Source: a virus
Length of the DNA: 38,395 bases
Virus record (IMG/VR): IMGVR_UViG_3300005827_000107
Location: 1 to 38,395 of that record
Reading direction: 5' to 3' (one strand)
The translations under genes were made by a program, and so were the position numbers. The notes below the pieces were generated by a model. That model saw nothing but the letters and a program-made list of their open reading frames with translations, did not search any database and was not told where the DNA came from. Shown piece by piece: positions 7,097-15,759 of the stretch (the first letter of the stretch is position 1; every line of letters starts with the position of its first letter).

Positions 7097-8073
7097 TGCC
7101 TGAAGGCGAAATTGTAAAAGTTGCCAGAGCACAGAAAGCCCGCATTCTAGCGCGTGAGGCGGAGGAAATGCGCCTGATGACGCGGCGCTGGCTGGATGTG
7201 GAAATGGCGCTTGAAGCGGAGATGCTGAAGACCGTCATCGCGTTGAACGGCGAAGGCATTGTGACCGAGGCCATGATCCTGCGCAATACGAGATTTCAAA
7301 CGCTGATGTATCAATCGCGGGCTGAGTATTCCAAGTACGCTGATTTTATGGAAGAGAGTGTCAGCGCATTGCAGGCGCAGAATGTTTCGCAAGGCGTCAC
7401 CGATGCTTATAAGATTTTGAAGATCGGAAGTTCAGCGGCTGGCGTGGGCGTGACGTTTGACAAGTTGAATGTGAATGCGATCAATTCTTTTATTGGATTC
7501 TCTGGTGATGGAAGTCCGCTCAAAAGTTTATTGATGAAATCCTACGGCGAAGCGGTGAACGGAATTATGCGCGAACTGACGGTAGGACTGGCGAAAGGCG
7601 AAAATCCGCTGAAGGTTGCCAAACTGATGGCAGACGGTTTCGGGATCGGTCTGGAGCGAGCGTTGACCATTGCGCGCACTGAACAACTGCGGGCTTACCG
7701 CATGGGTACGATGGAGCAATACCGCGAAAGCGGCGTAGTGGCTGAATATAAACGACTGGCCACCAAAGACGATAAGACCTGCCTGGGTTGTTTGTTCGCC
7801 GATGGAGATACTTATTCCACGGCTGAGGAATTCGCGGAGCATCCGAACGGGCGGTGTGTGCTGGTGCCTGTGGTGCGCGGCGCGCCTGATCTGCAATTTG
7901 AAACGGGCAAGGAATGGTTCCAGAATTTGAGCGAAGACCGCCAGCGCGCTATTTTAGGTCCGCAGCGGTTTGATGCCTGGCAGAGCGGCACTCCATTGGA
8001 TGCCATGAGCACGTTGAAGACCGATTCCACCTGGGGCGGGAGTTTTGTCCCGACGCCTGTAAAAGATTTATAA
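7096..8073 (+). CDS. Head morphogenesis protein (SPP1 gp7 / Mu gpF-like)
   Basis: A 325-aa minor head protein. The C-terminal ~120 residues carry the MuF signature: RTEQLRAYRMG, then TCLGC and HPNGRCVLVPV, a Cys/His cluster typical of the family. The N-terminal part is helical. These proteins bind the portal and sit inside the head. Coupled to the portal gene through TAATG. Confidence 0.9.
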   Translation: MPEGEIVKVARAQKARILAREAEEMRLMTRRWLDVEMALEAEMLKTVIALNGEGIVTEAMILRNTRFQTLMYQSRAEYSKYADFMEESVSALQAQNVSQGVTDAYKILKIGSSAAGVGVTFDKLNVNAINSFIGFSGDGSPLKSLLMKSYGEAVNGIMRELTVGLAKGENPLKVAKLMADGFGIGLERALTIARTEQLRAYRMGTMEQYRESGVVAEYKRLATKDDKTCLGCLFADGDTYSTAEEFAEHPNGRCVLVPVVRGAPDLQFETGKEWFQNLSEDRQRAILGPQRFDAWQSGTPLDAMSTLKTDSTWGGSFVPTPVKDL

Positions 8074-8115
8074 AATGAATTACGGGTGTGATGCCCGATA
8101 AAAAAGGAGAACGAG

Positions 8116-8673
8116 ATGTTCAAGAAACAAAGTTTATTGTTTGATGAAAGTGGTGCAGGCGGAGGATCCGCGCCTGCACAGCCTGATGCCGCTACTCAAC
8201 AGGAAGGCGAGACGCTGACCTTTGATACATGGTACGGCAAGCAGGACGAAACAATCAAAGGTTTATTGGAAGGACATACCAAAGGGCTGAAATCGGCTTT
8301 GGATTCCGAGCGTGAGACACGCAAGGTGTTCGAGAAGCAGGTCAAAGAACTGGCGGTCAAAGCGGAAAAGGGTTCCGAGGCGGAGAAACACCTGACCGCT
8401 CTTTCGGAACAGCTTGATCTGGAGAACAAACGCGCGGCTTTTTATGAGCAGGCGTATGCGCTCGGCGTGATCGACATCAAATCCGCTTTTGTCCTTGCGA
8501 CCAGTGAACAATTGTTCGATAAGAAAGGCAATCTGGATGTTGAAACATTCAGGACACGCTTTTCTTACATGCTGAAAACACCCATCCCGAAAGGGAACGC
8601 GGGCGACGGAGCGCAGGCTTCCAACACCGCACAATCCATGAATGACCTGATCCGCAGAGCGGCAGGTCGCTAA
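8116..8673 (+). CDS. Capsid scaffolding protein
   Basis: A 185-aa, highly charged helical protein with a coiled-coil centre (about residues 60-115) directly before the major capsid gene, matching DUF4355-like phage scaffolds that direct prohead assembly. It has a Gly/Ala/Pro/Gln-rich linker near residue 14-30 and a short basic C-terminus (LIRRAAGR) that would contact the capsid shell. Ribosome site AAAAAGGAG. Confidence 0.8.
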   Translation: MFKKQSLLFDESGAGGGSAPAQPDAATQQEGETLTFDTWYGKQDETIKGLLEGHTKGLKSALDSERETRKVFEKQVKELAVKAEKGSEAEKHLTALSEQLDLENKRAAFYEQAYALGVIDIKSAFVLATSEQLFDKKGNLDVETFRTRFSYMLKTPIPKGNAGDGAQASNTAQSMNDLIRRAAGR

Positions 8674-8691
8674 TAACTAAGGAGCTATAAA

Positions 8692-9654
8692 ATGCCATTC
8701 AATAGCGTTATCTCCCGCAGCAACGCGGACGCACTGATCCCCGAAGTGGTTTCCAATGAAATCCTCGGCGGAGTTTACCAATCCAGCAGCGCCATGAAAT
8801 TTGCGCGCAAGCTCAACAACATGCCCACCAACCAGACACGGATGCCTGTGGTTTCCGCTTTGGCGACTGGCTATTTTGTCAACGGCGATACGGGCCTGAA
8901 ACAGACCACCAGCATGGAATGGTCGAACAAGTACATCGATGCGGAAGAGATCGCGGTCTTTGTGCCGATCTCAGAGGCTGTGCTTTCAGATTCCAATTAT
9001 GACATCTGGGGCGAAGTCAAAGCCGCTTTGGTGGAAGAGTTCGGGCGCGTGATCGATGCCGCTGTGTTCTACGGCACGAACATCCCCGCCAGTTGGACAA
9101 CCAACCTGAATGGCGCTGGCTTGATCGCTGGCGCAAATACCGCTGGCAATTTGATCAGCGCCGCAGCTTATACCGACCTGTATGAAGCCATTCTCGGCGA
9201 AACAGGCGCGGGTGTTTCTGGTCTGTATGGCTTGCTTGAAGCCGATGGCTACCGCGTAACTGGCAATGTTGCACCTGTAACCATGATGCGCAAGCTGCGC
9301 AACGTGCGCGATGCCGATGGTCAGCCGATCTTCAAATCCTCGATGCAGGAAAGCACGCAATACCTGCTCGATGGTTCCCCGATTGATTTCCCAACCAACG
9401 GCGCTATCTCTGACACATACAAACTCTTGAGCGGTCAGTGGAACAAACTGGTTTATTCCATCCGCCAGGACATGACCTTCAAGATTTTCGATCAGGCTGT
9501 TTTGCAGGATGCTGGCGGAAATATCATCTACAACCTTGCCCAGCAAGACATGGTCGCCCTGCGCGCTGTCATGCGCCTCGGCTTTGCGCTTCCGAAACCT
9601 GTGACCCGTCTCGATAGCGGATCAGGCTTCCCGTTCGCAGTGTTGACCGCCTAA
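8692..9654 (+). CDS. Major capsid protein (HK97 fold)
   Basis: A 320-aa protein with the HK97-type pattern: N-arm, then PVVSALATGYFVNGDTG, an EIAVFVPISEAVLSDSN spine-helix region, VIDAAVFYGTN, and a C-terminal P-domain strand (ALRAVMRLGFALPKP). Strong ribosome site AAGGAG. No protease gene is visible between portal and capsid, so prohead maturation may not need a separate protease. It will be the most abundant virion protein. Confidence 0.92.
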   Translation: MPFNSVISRSNADALIPEVVSNEILGGVYQSSSAMKFARKLNNMPTNQTRMPVVSALATGYFVNGDTGLKQTTSMEWSNKYIDAEEIAVFVPISEAVLSDSNYDIWGEVKAALVEEFGRVIDAAVFYGTNIPASWTTNLNGAGLIAGANTAGNLISAAAYTDLYEAILGETGAGVSGLYGLLEADGYRVTGNVAPVTMMRKLRNVRDADGQPIFKSSMQESTQYLLDGSPIDFPTNGAISDTYKLLSGQWNKLVYSIRQDMTFKIFDQAVLQDAGGNIIYNLAQQDMVALRAVMRLGFALPKPVTRLDSGSGFPFAVLTA

Positions 9655-9669
9655 TAATCCCCCACCCGA

Positions 9670-9690
9670 CCTCCCCCAATTTGGGGGAGG
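9670..9690. repeat. C/G-rich palindrome after the capsid gene
   Basis: CCTCCCCCAA (9670-9679) and TTGGGGGAGG (9681-9690) are perfect arms around one base. It lies between the capsid gene and the next ribosome site. It may stabilise or trim the mRNA, or be a mobile short palindrome of the host. Confidence 0.7.
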
Positions 9691-9712
9691 AGGACGGCAA
9701 AGGAGAAATATT

Positions 9713-10333
9713 ATGTCCCTTTATCCCTATAACCCCAACGTGGCGCATTATGCGCAGACAGATATTCTGGGGAAGTACAACACCCGCATGGTCCCTGTCA
9801 GTTATTCACCAGGCGGTTTGGCTGCGAGCGATGATGACCGCTTTGTCGTTTCGGCGAATATGAAAGTTGGCGCTTATACGATTGCTACTTCGGCAATGCC
9901 CGAAGCGACCGTGGCGCGCAAACTGTTGATCACCGTGACGCAGGTGGGCGGCGTGAACGATACGATGGGCACGCTTGCCATTGTAGGCACTGACCTTGCA
10001 GGCGAAGCGCTCAGCGAGACCATCGCCCCGACCGCGAATTCAACCAAGACCACCGTCAATGCCTTTCTGACTGTGACCAGTATCACTGGCGCGGGCTGGG
10101 TGCGTGATGGCGCTGGCGGAACTGAAGACACGATCAAGATCGGAACTTCGGAAGCCTTTGGCCTGCCCGATAAATTGGGCGATACCGCGCAGATCCTTTT
10201 TGCCTCGCACAACGGCACGAAGGAAGCAACCGCTCCGACCGTGACGGTCAGCTCTTCCGTGCTGGCACAAAATACCGTTGACCTGAACACCTCGCTCAAC
10301 GGTTCGGCTGTGATCGTTTATTACCTTGTATAA
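9713..10333 (+). CDS. Head-associated structural protein (decoration candidate)
   Basis: A 206-aa, Ala/Thr/Val-rich beta-type protein with no Cys and no membrane segment. It sits right after the capsid gene, where decoration or head-fibre proteins are common. The pattern VARKLLITVTQVGGVNDTMG resembles uncharacterised phage structural proteins. Ribosome site AAAGGAG. Exact role not determined. Confidence 0.6.
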   Translation: MSLYPYNPNVAHYAQTDILGKYNTRMVPVSYSPGGLAASDDDRFVVSANMKVGAYTIATSAMPEATVARKLLITVTQVGGVNDTMGTLAIVGTDLAGEALSETIAPTANSTKTTVNAFLTVTSITGAGWVRDGAGGTEDTIKIGTSEAFGLPDKLGDTAQILFASHNGTKEATAPTVTVSSSVLAQNTVDLNTSLNGSAVIVYYLV

Positions 10334-10345
10334 AGGAGAAATGCA

Positions 10346-10750
10346 ATGTCTGTTTCAACCACCCTCACCGATCAGCGCGGACTGTTCAAGATCGTTTTGA
10401 CAGGCGCGACCTCGACCGCAAACGCGGGCCTCGGCACTGTTGCCAACCCCGAAGGCGTCAAACTCGGCATCCTGCGCACCTACCTCTACGCGCGCACGGG
10501 TTCCACTGGCGCGGCAAACCTTGATGTTGGCGTGACCACCGTCGCCGCCAAAGGCACTGACATCCTCAGCAGCTTTGACGCCATTCAAGCCACCATCGGC
10601 GGCAAATTGTTCTATTGCCAGGCTGTACCTGTCAATGAGACCGAAGATGCTGTGGTCTGGGCCGCTGATACCTACATCACGTTCACAGGTTCGGCTTCCA
10701 CCGCTGGTTTGGATGCGGATCTGTACGTGGAATATATCCGCCTCGCATAA
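10346..10750 (+). CDS. Virion structural protein (decoration-like)
   Basis: A 134-aa beta-rich protein with a composition similar to the preceding gene (Ala, Thr, Gly, Val). The ATG at 10346 follows AAAGGAGAAATGCA. It probably coats or stabilises the head. No enzyme motif seen. Confidence 0.55.
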   Translation: MSVSTTLTDQRGLFKIVLTGATSTANAGLGTVANPEGVKLGILRTYLYARTGSTGAANLDVGVTTVAAKGTDILSSFDAIQATIGGKLFYCQAVPVNETEDAVVWAADTYITFTGSASTAGLDADLYVEYIRLA

Positions 10751-10761
10751 CCCCACCCCAG

Positions 10762-10787
10762 CCCCTCCCCGAAAAAACGGGGAGGGG
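10762..10787. repeat. C/G-rich hairpin repeat
   Basis: CCCCTCCCCG (10762-10771) and CGGGGAGGGG (10778-10787) around an A6 loop. Same style as the 9670-9690 palindrome. No T-run follows, so it is not a classical terminator on the + strand. Confidence 0.7.
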
Positions 10788-10802
10788 TAAATGGAGAGAA
10801 CC

Positions 10803-11219
10803 ATGGCAGCTACCGCCGCACAGATCGCCCAATTGAGACGCATGACCGCAGAGCCTACATCGGCAGTTTATGACGATGCAACTCTGGCTTTGTATATTGA
10901 GCGTTTCCCCTGCGTGGATGAGAACGGCGAAAGTCCGCGCGTTGAGTCTACAAGTATTTTCGGCGCAATGATGGACAATCCTGACTGGACTCCGACCTAT
11001 GATCTGCATTCCGCAGCGGCGGCCATCTGGGAAGAAAAAGCGGCGGCCTATGCTCCCAAGTTTGACTTTACGGCAGACGGAGCCAGTTATTCGCGCGATC
11101 AACAGCACGACCACGCCATGCAGCAGGTACGGCATCATCTTTCGCGGCGCAACCCGAAAGCGATTGTGCTTGTGCCCGATCTGGCGCGCGAACGCACGCA
11201 TGAGACCAACCAGGCATGA
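10803..11219 (+). CDS. Head-tail connector (adaptor) protein
   Basis: A 138-aa protein in the usual place for the gp6/gp15-like adaptor that binds the portal from below. The start at 10803 is preferred because GGAGAG (10793-10798) stands just before it; an ATG at 10791 lies inside that ribosome site. Early residues (AQIAQLRRMTAEPTSAVYDD) and the helical pattern match adaptor proteins of small siphoviruses. Confidence 0.65.
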   Translation: MAATAAQIAQLRRMTAEPTSAVYDDATLALYIERFPCVDENGESPRVESTSIFGAMMDNPDWTPTYDLHSAAAAIWEEKAAAYAPKFDFTADGASYSRDQQHDHAMQQVRHHLSRRNPKAIVLVPDLARERTHETNQA

Positions 11220-11611
11220 GAGACGATTTCGCTTTTACCGCTGACGAACTGGATTGTATGCGTGAGACGCAGACCGATCACATGCTGGATGAGTGCGTGA
11301 TCCTGTCTTATTCCGCTGGCACGGTGAACGCCTTCAACGAGGCGGATGCGCCGATCTACACAGCGGGCGATGCCATCATCTGCGGGCTCGATATGCGTTC
11401 TGGTTCGGAGCGTCACGCCCCAGAGATGACCGTGATCGAATATGACGGCGTGCTGCGTTTGCCGTTGAATACGTCGCTCAAGGAAACCGACCGCGTGCGC
11501 ATTATCAGCCGTTTTGGGGAGTTTCACGAATTCCCGACCTATGAGATCGTTTCACCAATCCAGCAGGGACCGTCGGGCTTGCGCATCATTCTTAGGAAAC
11601 TTGTTCTATGA
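11216..11611 (+). CDS. Head closure / head-tail joining protein
   Basis: A 131-aa protein whose start overlaps the previous stop (ATGA). It ends in a beta-rich domain (LKETDRVRIISRFG, then YEIVSPIQQGPSG) like the head-closure stopper family (SPP1 gp16-like). It would seal the packaged head and link to the tail. Confidence 0.65.
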   Translation: MRDDFAFTADELDCMRETQTDHMLDECVILSYSAGTVNAFNEADAPIYTAGDAIICGLDMRSGSERHAPEMTVIEYDGVLRLPLNTSLKETDRVRIISRFGEFHEFPTYEIVSPIQQGPSGLRIILRKLVL

Positions 11612-12063
11612 GCGGCAAAAAATATTCCATGAAACAGTTTTCAGCGGCGTTGAAAAAAATGGCCGCGAACGTGCGCGGAGAAACGCTGGCAAAATCCGCG
11701 CTGGCTGGCGGATATGTGCTGGAGGCTCATGCCAAAGTCAATGTGGTGAACACGTTCAAGAACGTGACAGGCAATTTGGCAAACAGCATTCAAACCGTTT
11801 TGGAAAGTTCCAGCGCAGACCGCGCGGTCGTTTCTGTTGGACCTACCGCCATTTATGGCCGCATTCAGGAATTGGGCGGCACGGTCAAACCGTTGACCGC
11901 TAAAAAATTGCACTGGGTCAATGAGAACGGCGAGCACCGCAGCGCTTACGAAGTGACCCTGCCAGCGCGCCCATACATGCAGCCCGCCGCCGAAGACAAC
12001 GAAGATGCCATATGGCAGACCGTTGCGAACAATCTCAAAATTGAGATCGAAGGTTCGATATGA
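11608..12063 (+). CDS. HK97 gp10-like neck/tail protein
   Basis: A 151-aa protein with the gp10-like pattern: basic N-terminal helix, GPTAIYGRIQELGG near residue 77-90, then a PARPYMQPA motif near the C-terminus. These proteins join head and tail or cap the tail. It overlaps its upstream neighbour by ATGA and its downstream neighbour by four bases. Confidence 0.8.
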   Translation: MSGKKYSMKQFSAALKKMAANVRGETLAKSALAGGYVLEAHAKVNVVNTFKNVTGNLANSIQTVLESSSADRAVVSVGPTAIYGRIQELGGTVKPLTAKKLHWVNENGEHRSAYEVTLPARPYMQPAAEDNEDAIWQTVANNLKIEIEGSI

Positions 12064-12476
12064 GTTTATTGACCGCTCTCACATCCCATTTGTTGAACGC
12101 CTCCAGCATTTCCGCGCTGGTGGGCGCGCGCGTTTACCCTGAGAAAATGCCATCTTCCACCAGCGCCGCGCCCAACACCCTGCCGTTGGTGACGTATCAA
12201 CTGATCGACGAGCCTGTCATCACCACGCACGCCAATAACAATATTTTCAAAGCGCGCGTGCAGATCGATGCCTGGGGCGGCAGTTACAAATCCGCGCAGA
12301 CCGTGGCAGATGCGCTGTTCGATACGCTTCAGGGCTATCACGGCGCGCTGGGCGACCAAACCGTGGAGGTGGGCGGCGTGTTTCGCAGAAGCCGCCGCGA
12401 TCAGAGCGATGAAGCGGTTGAACTCTTCCGCGTCAGCCAGGATTTTGTTTTCAATTACAGGTCAAACGATGGCTAA
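12060..12476 (+). CDS. Tail terminator protein (DUF3168-like)
   Basis: A 138-aa protein with DUF3168 features: an N-terminal helix, ARVYPEKMPS, LPLVTYQLIDEP, a strand with VQIDAWG, and FRVSQDFVFNY at the end. It caps the tail tube during assembly. Position after gp10-like and before the tube gene fits. Confidence 0.8.
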   Translation: MSLLTALTSHLLNASSISALVGARVYPEKMPSSTSAAPNTLPLVTYQLIDEPVITTHANNNIFKARVQIDAWGGSYKSAQTVADALFDTLQGYHGALGDQTVEVGGVFRRSRRDQSDEAVELFRVSQDFVFNYRSNDG

Positions 12477-12687
12477 AAAATCAAATCAGAAAGCGCAATC
12501 CGCGCCCGCAGTGGCGGAGGAAAAACTTTACACGACCGTATTATGGAAGGGCGTAAAGCAGGTCTTCAGGTGCGAGAAGTGCGGCACGAATCGAGACGAT
12601 AAAGACTCGATGATCGAACACGTCCTTTTGCATTTTCCGCTCAGAGATCAGGAAAAAATATTCAATCAATTGGTACAGGAGAATTAA
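12469..12687 (+). CDS. Small C2H2-type zinc-finger protein
   Basis: A 72-aa protein overlapping the tail terminator by 8 bases in another frame. Residues ~37-58 read FRCEKCG, then HVLLHFP, giving Cys-x2-Cys and His-x4-His spaced like a zinc finger. A Lys-rich N-terminus precedes it. Zinc fingers are unusual inside a tail operon; it may regulate late expression or be a small tail factor. Function unknown. Confidence 0.65.
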   Translation: MAKKSNQKAQSAPAVAEEKLYTTVLWKGVKQVFRCEKCGTNRDDKDSMIEHVLLHFPLRDQEKIFNQLVQEN

Positions 12688-12690
12688 CCA

Positions 12691-13074
12691 ATGGCTAACC
12701 CCACAGCAATCACCGTTCAGGAAATCAAGGCTCCGTTTGCCGCCATTACCGCAAACTCGGCTGATTTCACCTTCGCGGCTGGGACCATCACAGACGGCGA
12801 TACCTTCGTCTGCACGGGCCGCGAGCTTTTGCTTTTTCAAAACACAGATGTCGGTGCAGTCACTGTCACCATCACTTCGGTCGATGATGAAAAGGGACGC
12901 GCGGAAGACATCACCAGTTATTCGCTCGGCGCGGGCGAATTCGCGGTCTTCGGCGTAGGGTTGACCAATGCCAAGGGCTGGAAGTCCACCAGCGGCACGA
13001 TCCGCATTACGGTCAGTGATGCCGATCTCAAAGTTGCCGTGCTGCGCCTGCCCGCTGGCTACCCTGGAGGTTAA
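12691..13074 (+). CDS. Virion structural protein, Ig/beta-type
   Basis: A 127-aa beta-rich protein without Cys except one, preceded by AGGAG. Composition and position between tail terminator and tail tube suggest a virion or tail surface protein. No family named with confidence. Confidence 0.5.
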   Translation: MANPTAITVQEIKAPFAAITANSADFTFAAGTITDGDTFVCTGRELLLFQNTDVGAVTVTITSVDDEKGRAEDITSYSLGAGEFAVFGVGLTNAKGWKSTSGTIRITVSDADLKVAVLRLPAGYPGG

Positions 13075-13076
13075 CC

Positions 13077-13508
13077 ATGTCTAGCAGCGCATTTTGGGCA
13101 TACGGCTCAACCCTTCAACTCGGCGACGGAGCCACCACCGAAACATTCACCAGCATTGCGGAGATCACCGAACTGACCCCGCCTTCCATGTCACGCGATG
13201 ACATTGATGTGACCTCGCACACTTCCGCCGATGGATACCGCGAATTCATCTCAGGGATGCGGGATGCGGGCGAAGTGACCTTCAAAGCCAACTGGCTCCC
13301 GACCAATTCCACGCAGGATGCCACCACAGGCATTCTCGAATCGTTCAATGACAACGCGAACCACAACTGGAAGATCATCCTTCCGAACACGTTGATCACC
13401 ATCAGTTTCAGCGGTTTCATTACCGCCTTTGAGCCTGACCTGCCCATCGAAGAACAGGGACAACTTTCCTGCACCATCAAGGTCTCAGGCAAACCCACCA
13501 TCGCATAG
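13077..13508 (+). CDS. Major tail tube protein
   Basis: A 143-aa protein with the tube pattern: FWAYGSTLQLGDG at the start, ITELTPPSMSRDDIDVTSH (typical of lambda gpV/TP901-type tube proteins), and a strand ending LSCTIKVSGKPTI. It polymerises into the tail tube. Followed by the two chaperone frames and the tape measure gene, the standard long-tail order. Confidence 0.88.
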   Translation: MSSSAFWAYGSTLQLGDGATTETFTSIAEITELTPPSMSRDDIDVTSHTSADGYREFISGMRDAGEVTFKANWLPTNSTQDATTGILESFNDNANHNWKIILPNTLITISFSGFITAFEPDLPIEEQGQLSCTIKVSGKPTIA

Positions 13509-13519
13509 AAAGGTTTTAC

Positions 13520-13909
13520 ATGGCGCTTTCACGTGACCAAATCTTAAGCAAGAACGATATTGACATCAAAGAGATCGACGTTCCCGAATGGGGCGGCTCG
13601 GTCTTCATCCGCCAGTTGACACGCGGCGAGCAGGATAATTATCTTAAACGTCAGTACGGCGAAACCAAACTAACGCAGGATAACAAGGCAAAGAACCAAC
13701 AGATCAGCGCGGTCAACATCTACGGCCACGACGCCTATCTGGTGGCGTGCGGCGTGTGCGATGAAGAAGGCAAACCGCTCTTCAAGGCTGATGACATCGA
13801 AGCTCTCAAGAAAAAGAACGGCGCGGTCATCGGGCGCATCGCGGTCGAGATCGTCAAATTCAGCGCCATGCAGAGCGACGTGACGCCCGAAGAGGAAATA
13901 AAAAACTAA
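13520..13909 (+). CDS. Tail assembly chaperone, short form (gpG-like)
   Basis: A 129-aa product of the zero frame. It has a beta-hairpin N-terminal part (EIDVPEWGGSVFIRQLTRGEQDNYL), a pattern shared by gpG-like chaperones that coat the tape measure before tube assembly. It ends with AAA AAC TAA, where the last two sense codons form part of the slippery site described at 13900-13951. Confidence 0.85.
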   Translation: MALSRDQILSKNDIDIKEIDVPEWGGSVFIRQLTRGEQDNYLKRQYGETKLTQDNKAKNQQISAVNIYGHDAYLVACGVCDEEGKPLFKADDIEALKKKNGAVIGRIAVEIVKFSAMQSDVTPEEEIKN

Positions 13910-14256
13910 TTGCCAGCCCCGACCGATTATTTGAGCATCGGCTGGGGCTGGCTCTGCACAAAAGCATTGGCGAGATCCGCGCCCTGCCCTATCCCGAATA
14001 CCGCTCATGGGAATTGTTCTACCTGCTCGAACCGTTCGGCTTTCCAGATGAAGAATACCGCACCGCTGCCGCGCTGACTTTGCTCTACAACATCAACGCG
14101 GGCAAGGGCAAAAATAAAGATGTAAAAGATTTCATGCGCGATATGCCCAAGGCAGTGCTGGCAGAGTTTACCCAGCCTAAAGGAATTGAAGCCTTTGACG
14201 AAACCCAGCGCAGAAGATTGATCGAGCAGATCAAAAAGGATTTTGGAATCAAATGA
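13520..14256 (+). CDS. Tail assembly chaperone, long form by -1 frameshift (gpGT-like)
   Basis: If ribosomes slip back one base at 13900-13906, translation continues from codon CTA at 13906 through 14256. The new segment reads LIASPDRLFEHRLGLALHKS and then IGEIRALPYPEYRSWELFYL, a typical T-domain region, with no stop before 14254. The whole fused product would be about 245 aa. Without frameshifting, the downstream frame's first ATG is at 14014, cutting off this conserved part, so the fusion is the likely functional form. Overlaps the tape measure start by 4 bases. Confidence 0.88.
13900..13951 (+). promoter_or_regulatory. Programmed -1 frameshift signal
   Basis: Slippery heptamer A AAA AAC (13900-13906), in the zero frame and immediately before the TAA stop. 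After a 6-base spacer comes a stem-loop: CCAGCCCC (13913-13920) pairs with GGGGCTGG (13944-13951), with an inner stem CCGAT/ATCGG. Slippery site, spacer and stimulator all match known -1 signals. Confidence 0.9.
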
Positions 14257-15758
14257 CAACAGCCGCCACAATCATTGCCGAATTGATATTAGATGCCTCT
14301 GGCTTTCAGGGTGATATGGATAAAGCCACCAAGTCTGCCGATGCCTTCGCGCAGAAAATGCAGAAGGTTGGCAAGGATATGCAGCGCGTCGGGGCGGGCA
14401 TGACCGTTGCGCTGACCCTGCCCATCGTAGCTTTCGGCGCCGCCGCTGTCAAAGAAGCGATGGCAAGCGAAGCCGCGATTGCGGACCTCGAACAGACGCT
14501 GAAATCCACAGGCAGCGCAGCGGGCGTAACCTCAAAAGAAATTCAAGACTATGCCAACAAAATGCAAATGCTGACTAAGTTCTCAGACGATGAGATCATT
14601 TCAGGCAATGCCATGCTGTTGACGTTCACGAAAATCGGCAAGGAAGTATTTCCCGCCGCGTCTGACGCCACGCTGGACCTGGCTCAAAAATTCGGCATGG
14701 ATCTTTCTCAGGCATCGGTGATGCTCGGCAAAGCATTGAATGATCCCGTGGCGGGTGTGGGAGCCTTGCGCCGCATCGGTGTTGCGCTCAGCGCGCAGCA
14801 GGAACAACAGATCAAAGATTTTATGGCGGTCAATGACATCGCCAGCGCGCAGAAAGTCATCCTCGACGAATTAGCCGTGGAAGTGGGCGGCATGGCGCAG
14901 GCGTTCGGTGGAACTGCCGCAGGCAAGATGGCAATTTTCAACAATCAGCTTGGTCAACTCAAAGAGGCGCTTGGCAATGCCATCATCCCGACCCTGATTT
15001 CCTTTATGCAGGCTATCACGCCATTGATCCAATCTCTGGCCGCCGCTCCGCCCTGGGTGCAAAAACTGGTCGTGGGTTTGCTGGCATTGGTCGCCGCCGC
15101 AGGCCCGTTGATCTCCATCCTCGGCACGCTGGCAACGGTCATCGGCGCATTCGGCACAGGCGGAGCATTGGCGGGCGTAGGTACGTTCATCACTGCCACG
15201 TTATTGCCCGCATTGGGTTCGCTGTTTACCTTTATTACAGCCACTGCCATTCCCGCCATCTTTGCATTTGTGGCCGCCAATATCGCATGGATCGCTCCGT
15301 TGTTGCTGATCGCCGCCACGGTCTATCTGGTGTATCTGGCTTTCAAAAATAACTTTGGCGGAATTACTACCACGGTCAAAAACCTGTGGGGCATTATCAA
15401 ATGGGCGTTCAGTGGAATTGTAAAAGCGATCAGCACGGTCATTATGGCAACGTTGAAAATGATCGCCACATTTGCAAAGGTCAAACTTCCCAAGGCGCTC
15501 ACACCAGGCTCACCGACTCCGTTCGAGATGGGCTTGCGCGGAATCACCTCCGCGATGGATACGCTCTCGAACCGTTCCCTGCCGAATATGCAGACCAAAC
15601 TGAACGCATCCGCCGCTCCGTCGATGGCTGGATCTGGCTCGAACAGCCAGATCAATTATCAGGATAATCGCCGCTTCAATTCGGGCATCTCCGCCACCGA
15701 CCGCAAGAACATCAATAACGATACCAAAAAGACTTTGACCATGGCAATGGGTTTATAA
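14253..15758 (+). CDS. Tail tape measure protein
   Basis: A 501-aa protein with an N-terminal tape-measure pattern (ELILDASGFQGDMDKATKSA), long helices, and a hydrophobic central block (about residues 240-385) that probably enters the host membrane on DNA ejection. The family rule of about 1.5 angstrom per residue would give a tail near 75 nm, short for a siphovirus. Located directly after the chaperones. Confidence 0.92.
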   Translation: MTTAATIIAELILDASGFQGDMDKATKSADAFAQKMQKVGKDMQRVGAGMTVALTLPIVAFGAAAVKEAMASEAAIADLEQTLKSTGSAAGVTSKEIQDYANKMQMLTKFSDDEIISGNAMLLTFTKIGKEVFPAASDATLDLAQKFGMDLSQASVMLGKALNDPVAGVGALRRIGVALSAQQEQQIKDFMAVNDIASAQKVILDELAVEVGGMAQAFGGTAAGKMAIFNNQLGQLKEALGNAIIPTLISFMQAITPLIQSLAAAPPWVQKLVVGLLALVAAAGPLISILGTLATVIGAFGTGGALAGVGTFITATLLPALGSLFTFITATAIPAIFAFVAANIAWIAPLLLIAATVYLVYLAFKNNFGGITTTVKNLWGIIKWAFSGIVKAISTVIMATLKMIATFAKVKLPKALTPGSPTPFEMGLRGITSAMDTLSNRSLPNMQTKLNASAAPSMAGSGSNSQINYQDNRRFNSGISATDRKNINNDTKKTLTMAMGL

Positions 15759-15759
15759 A

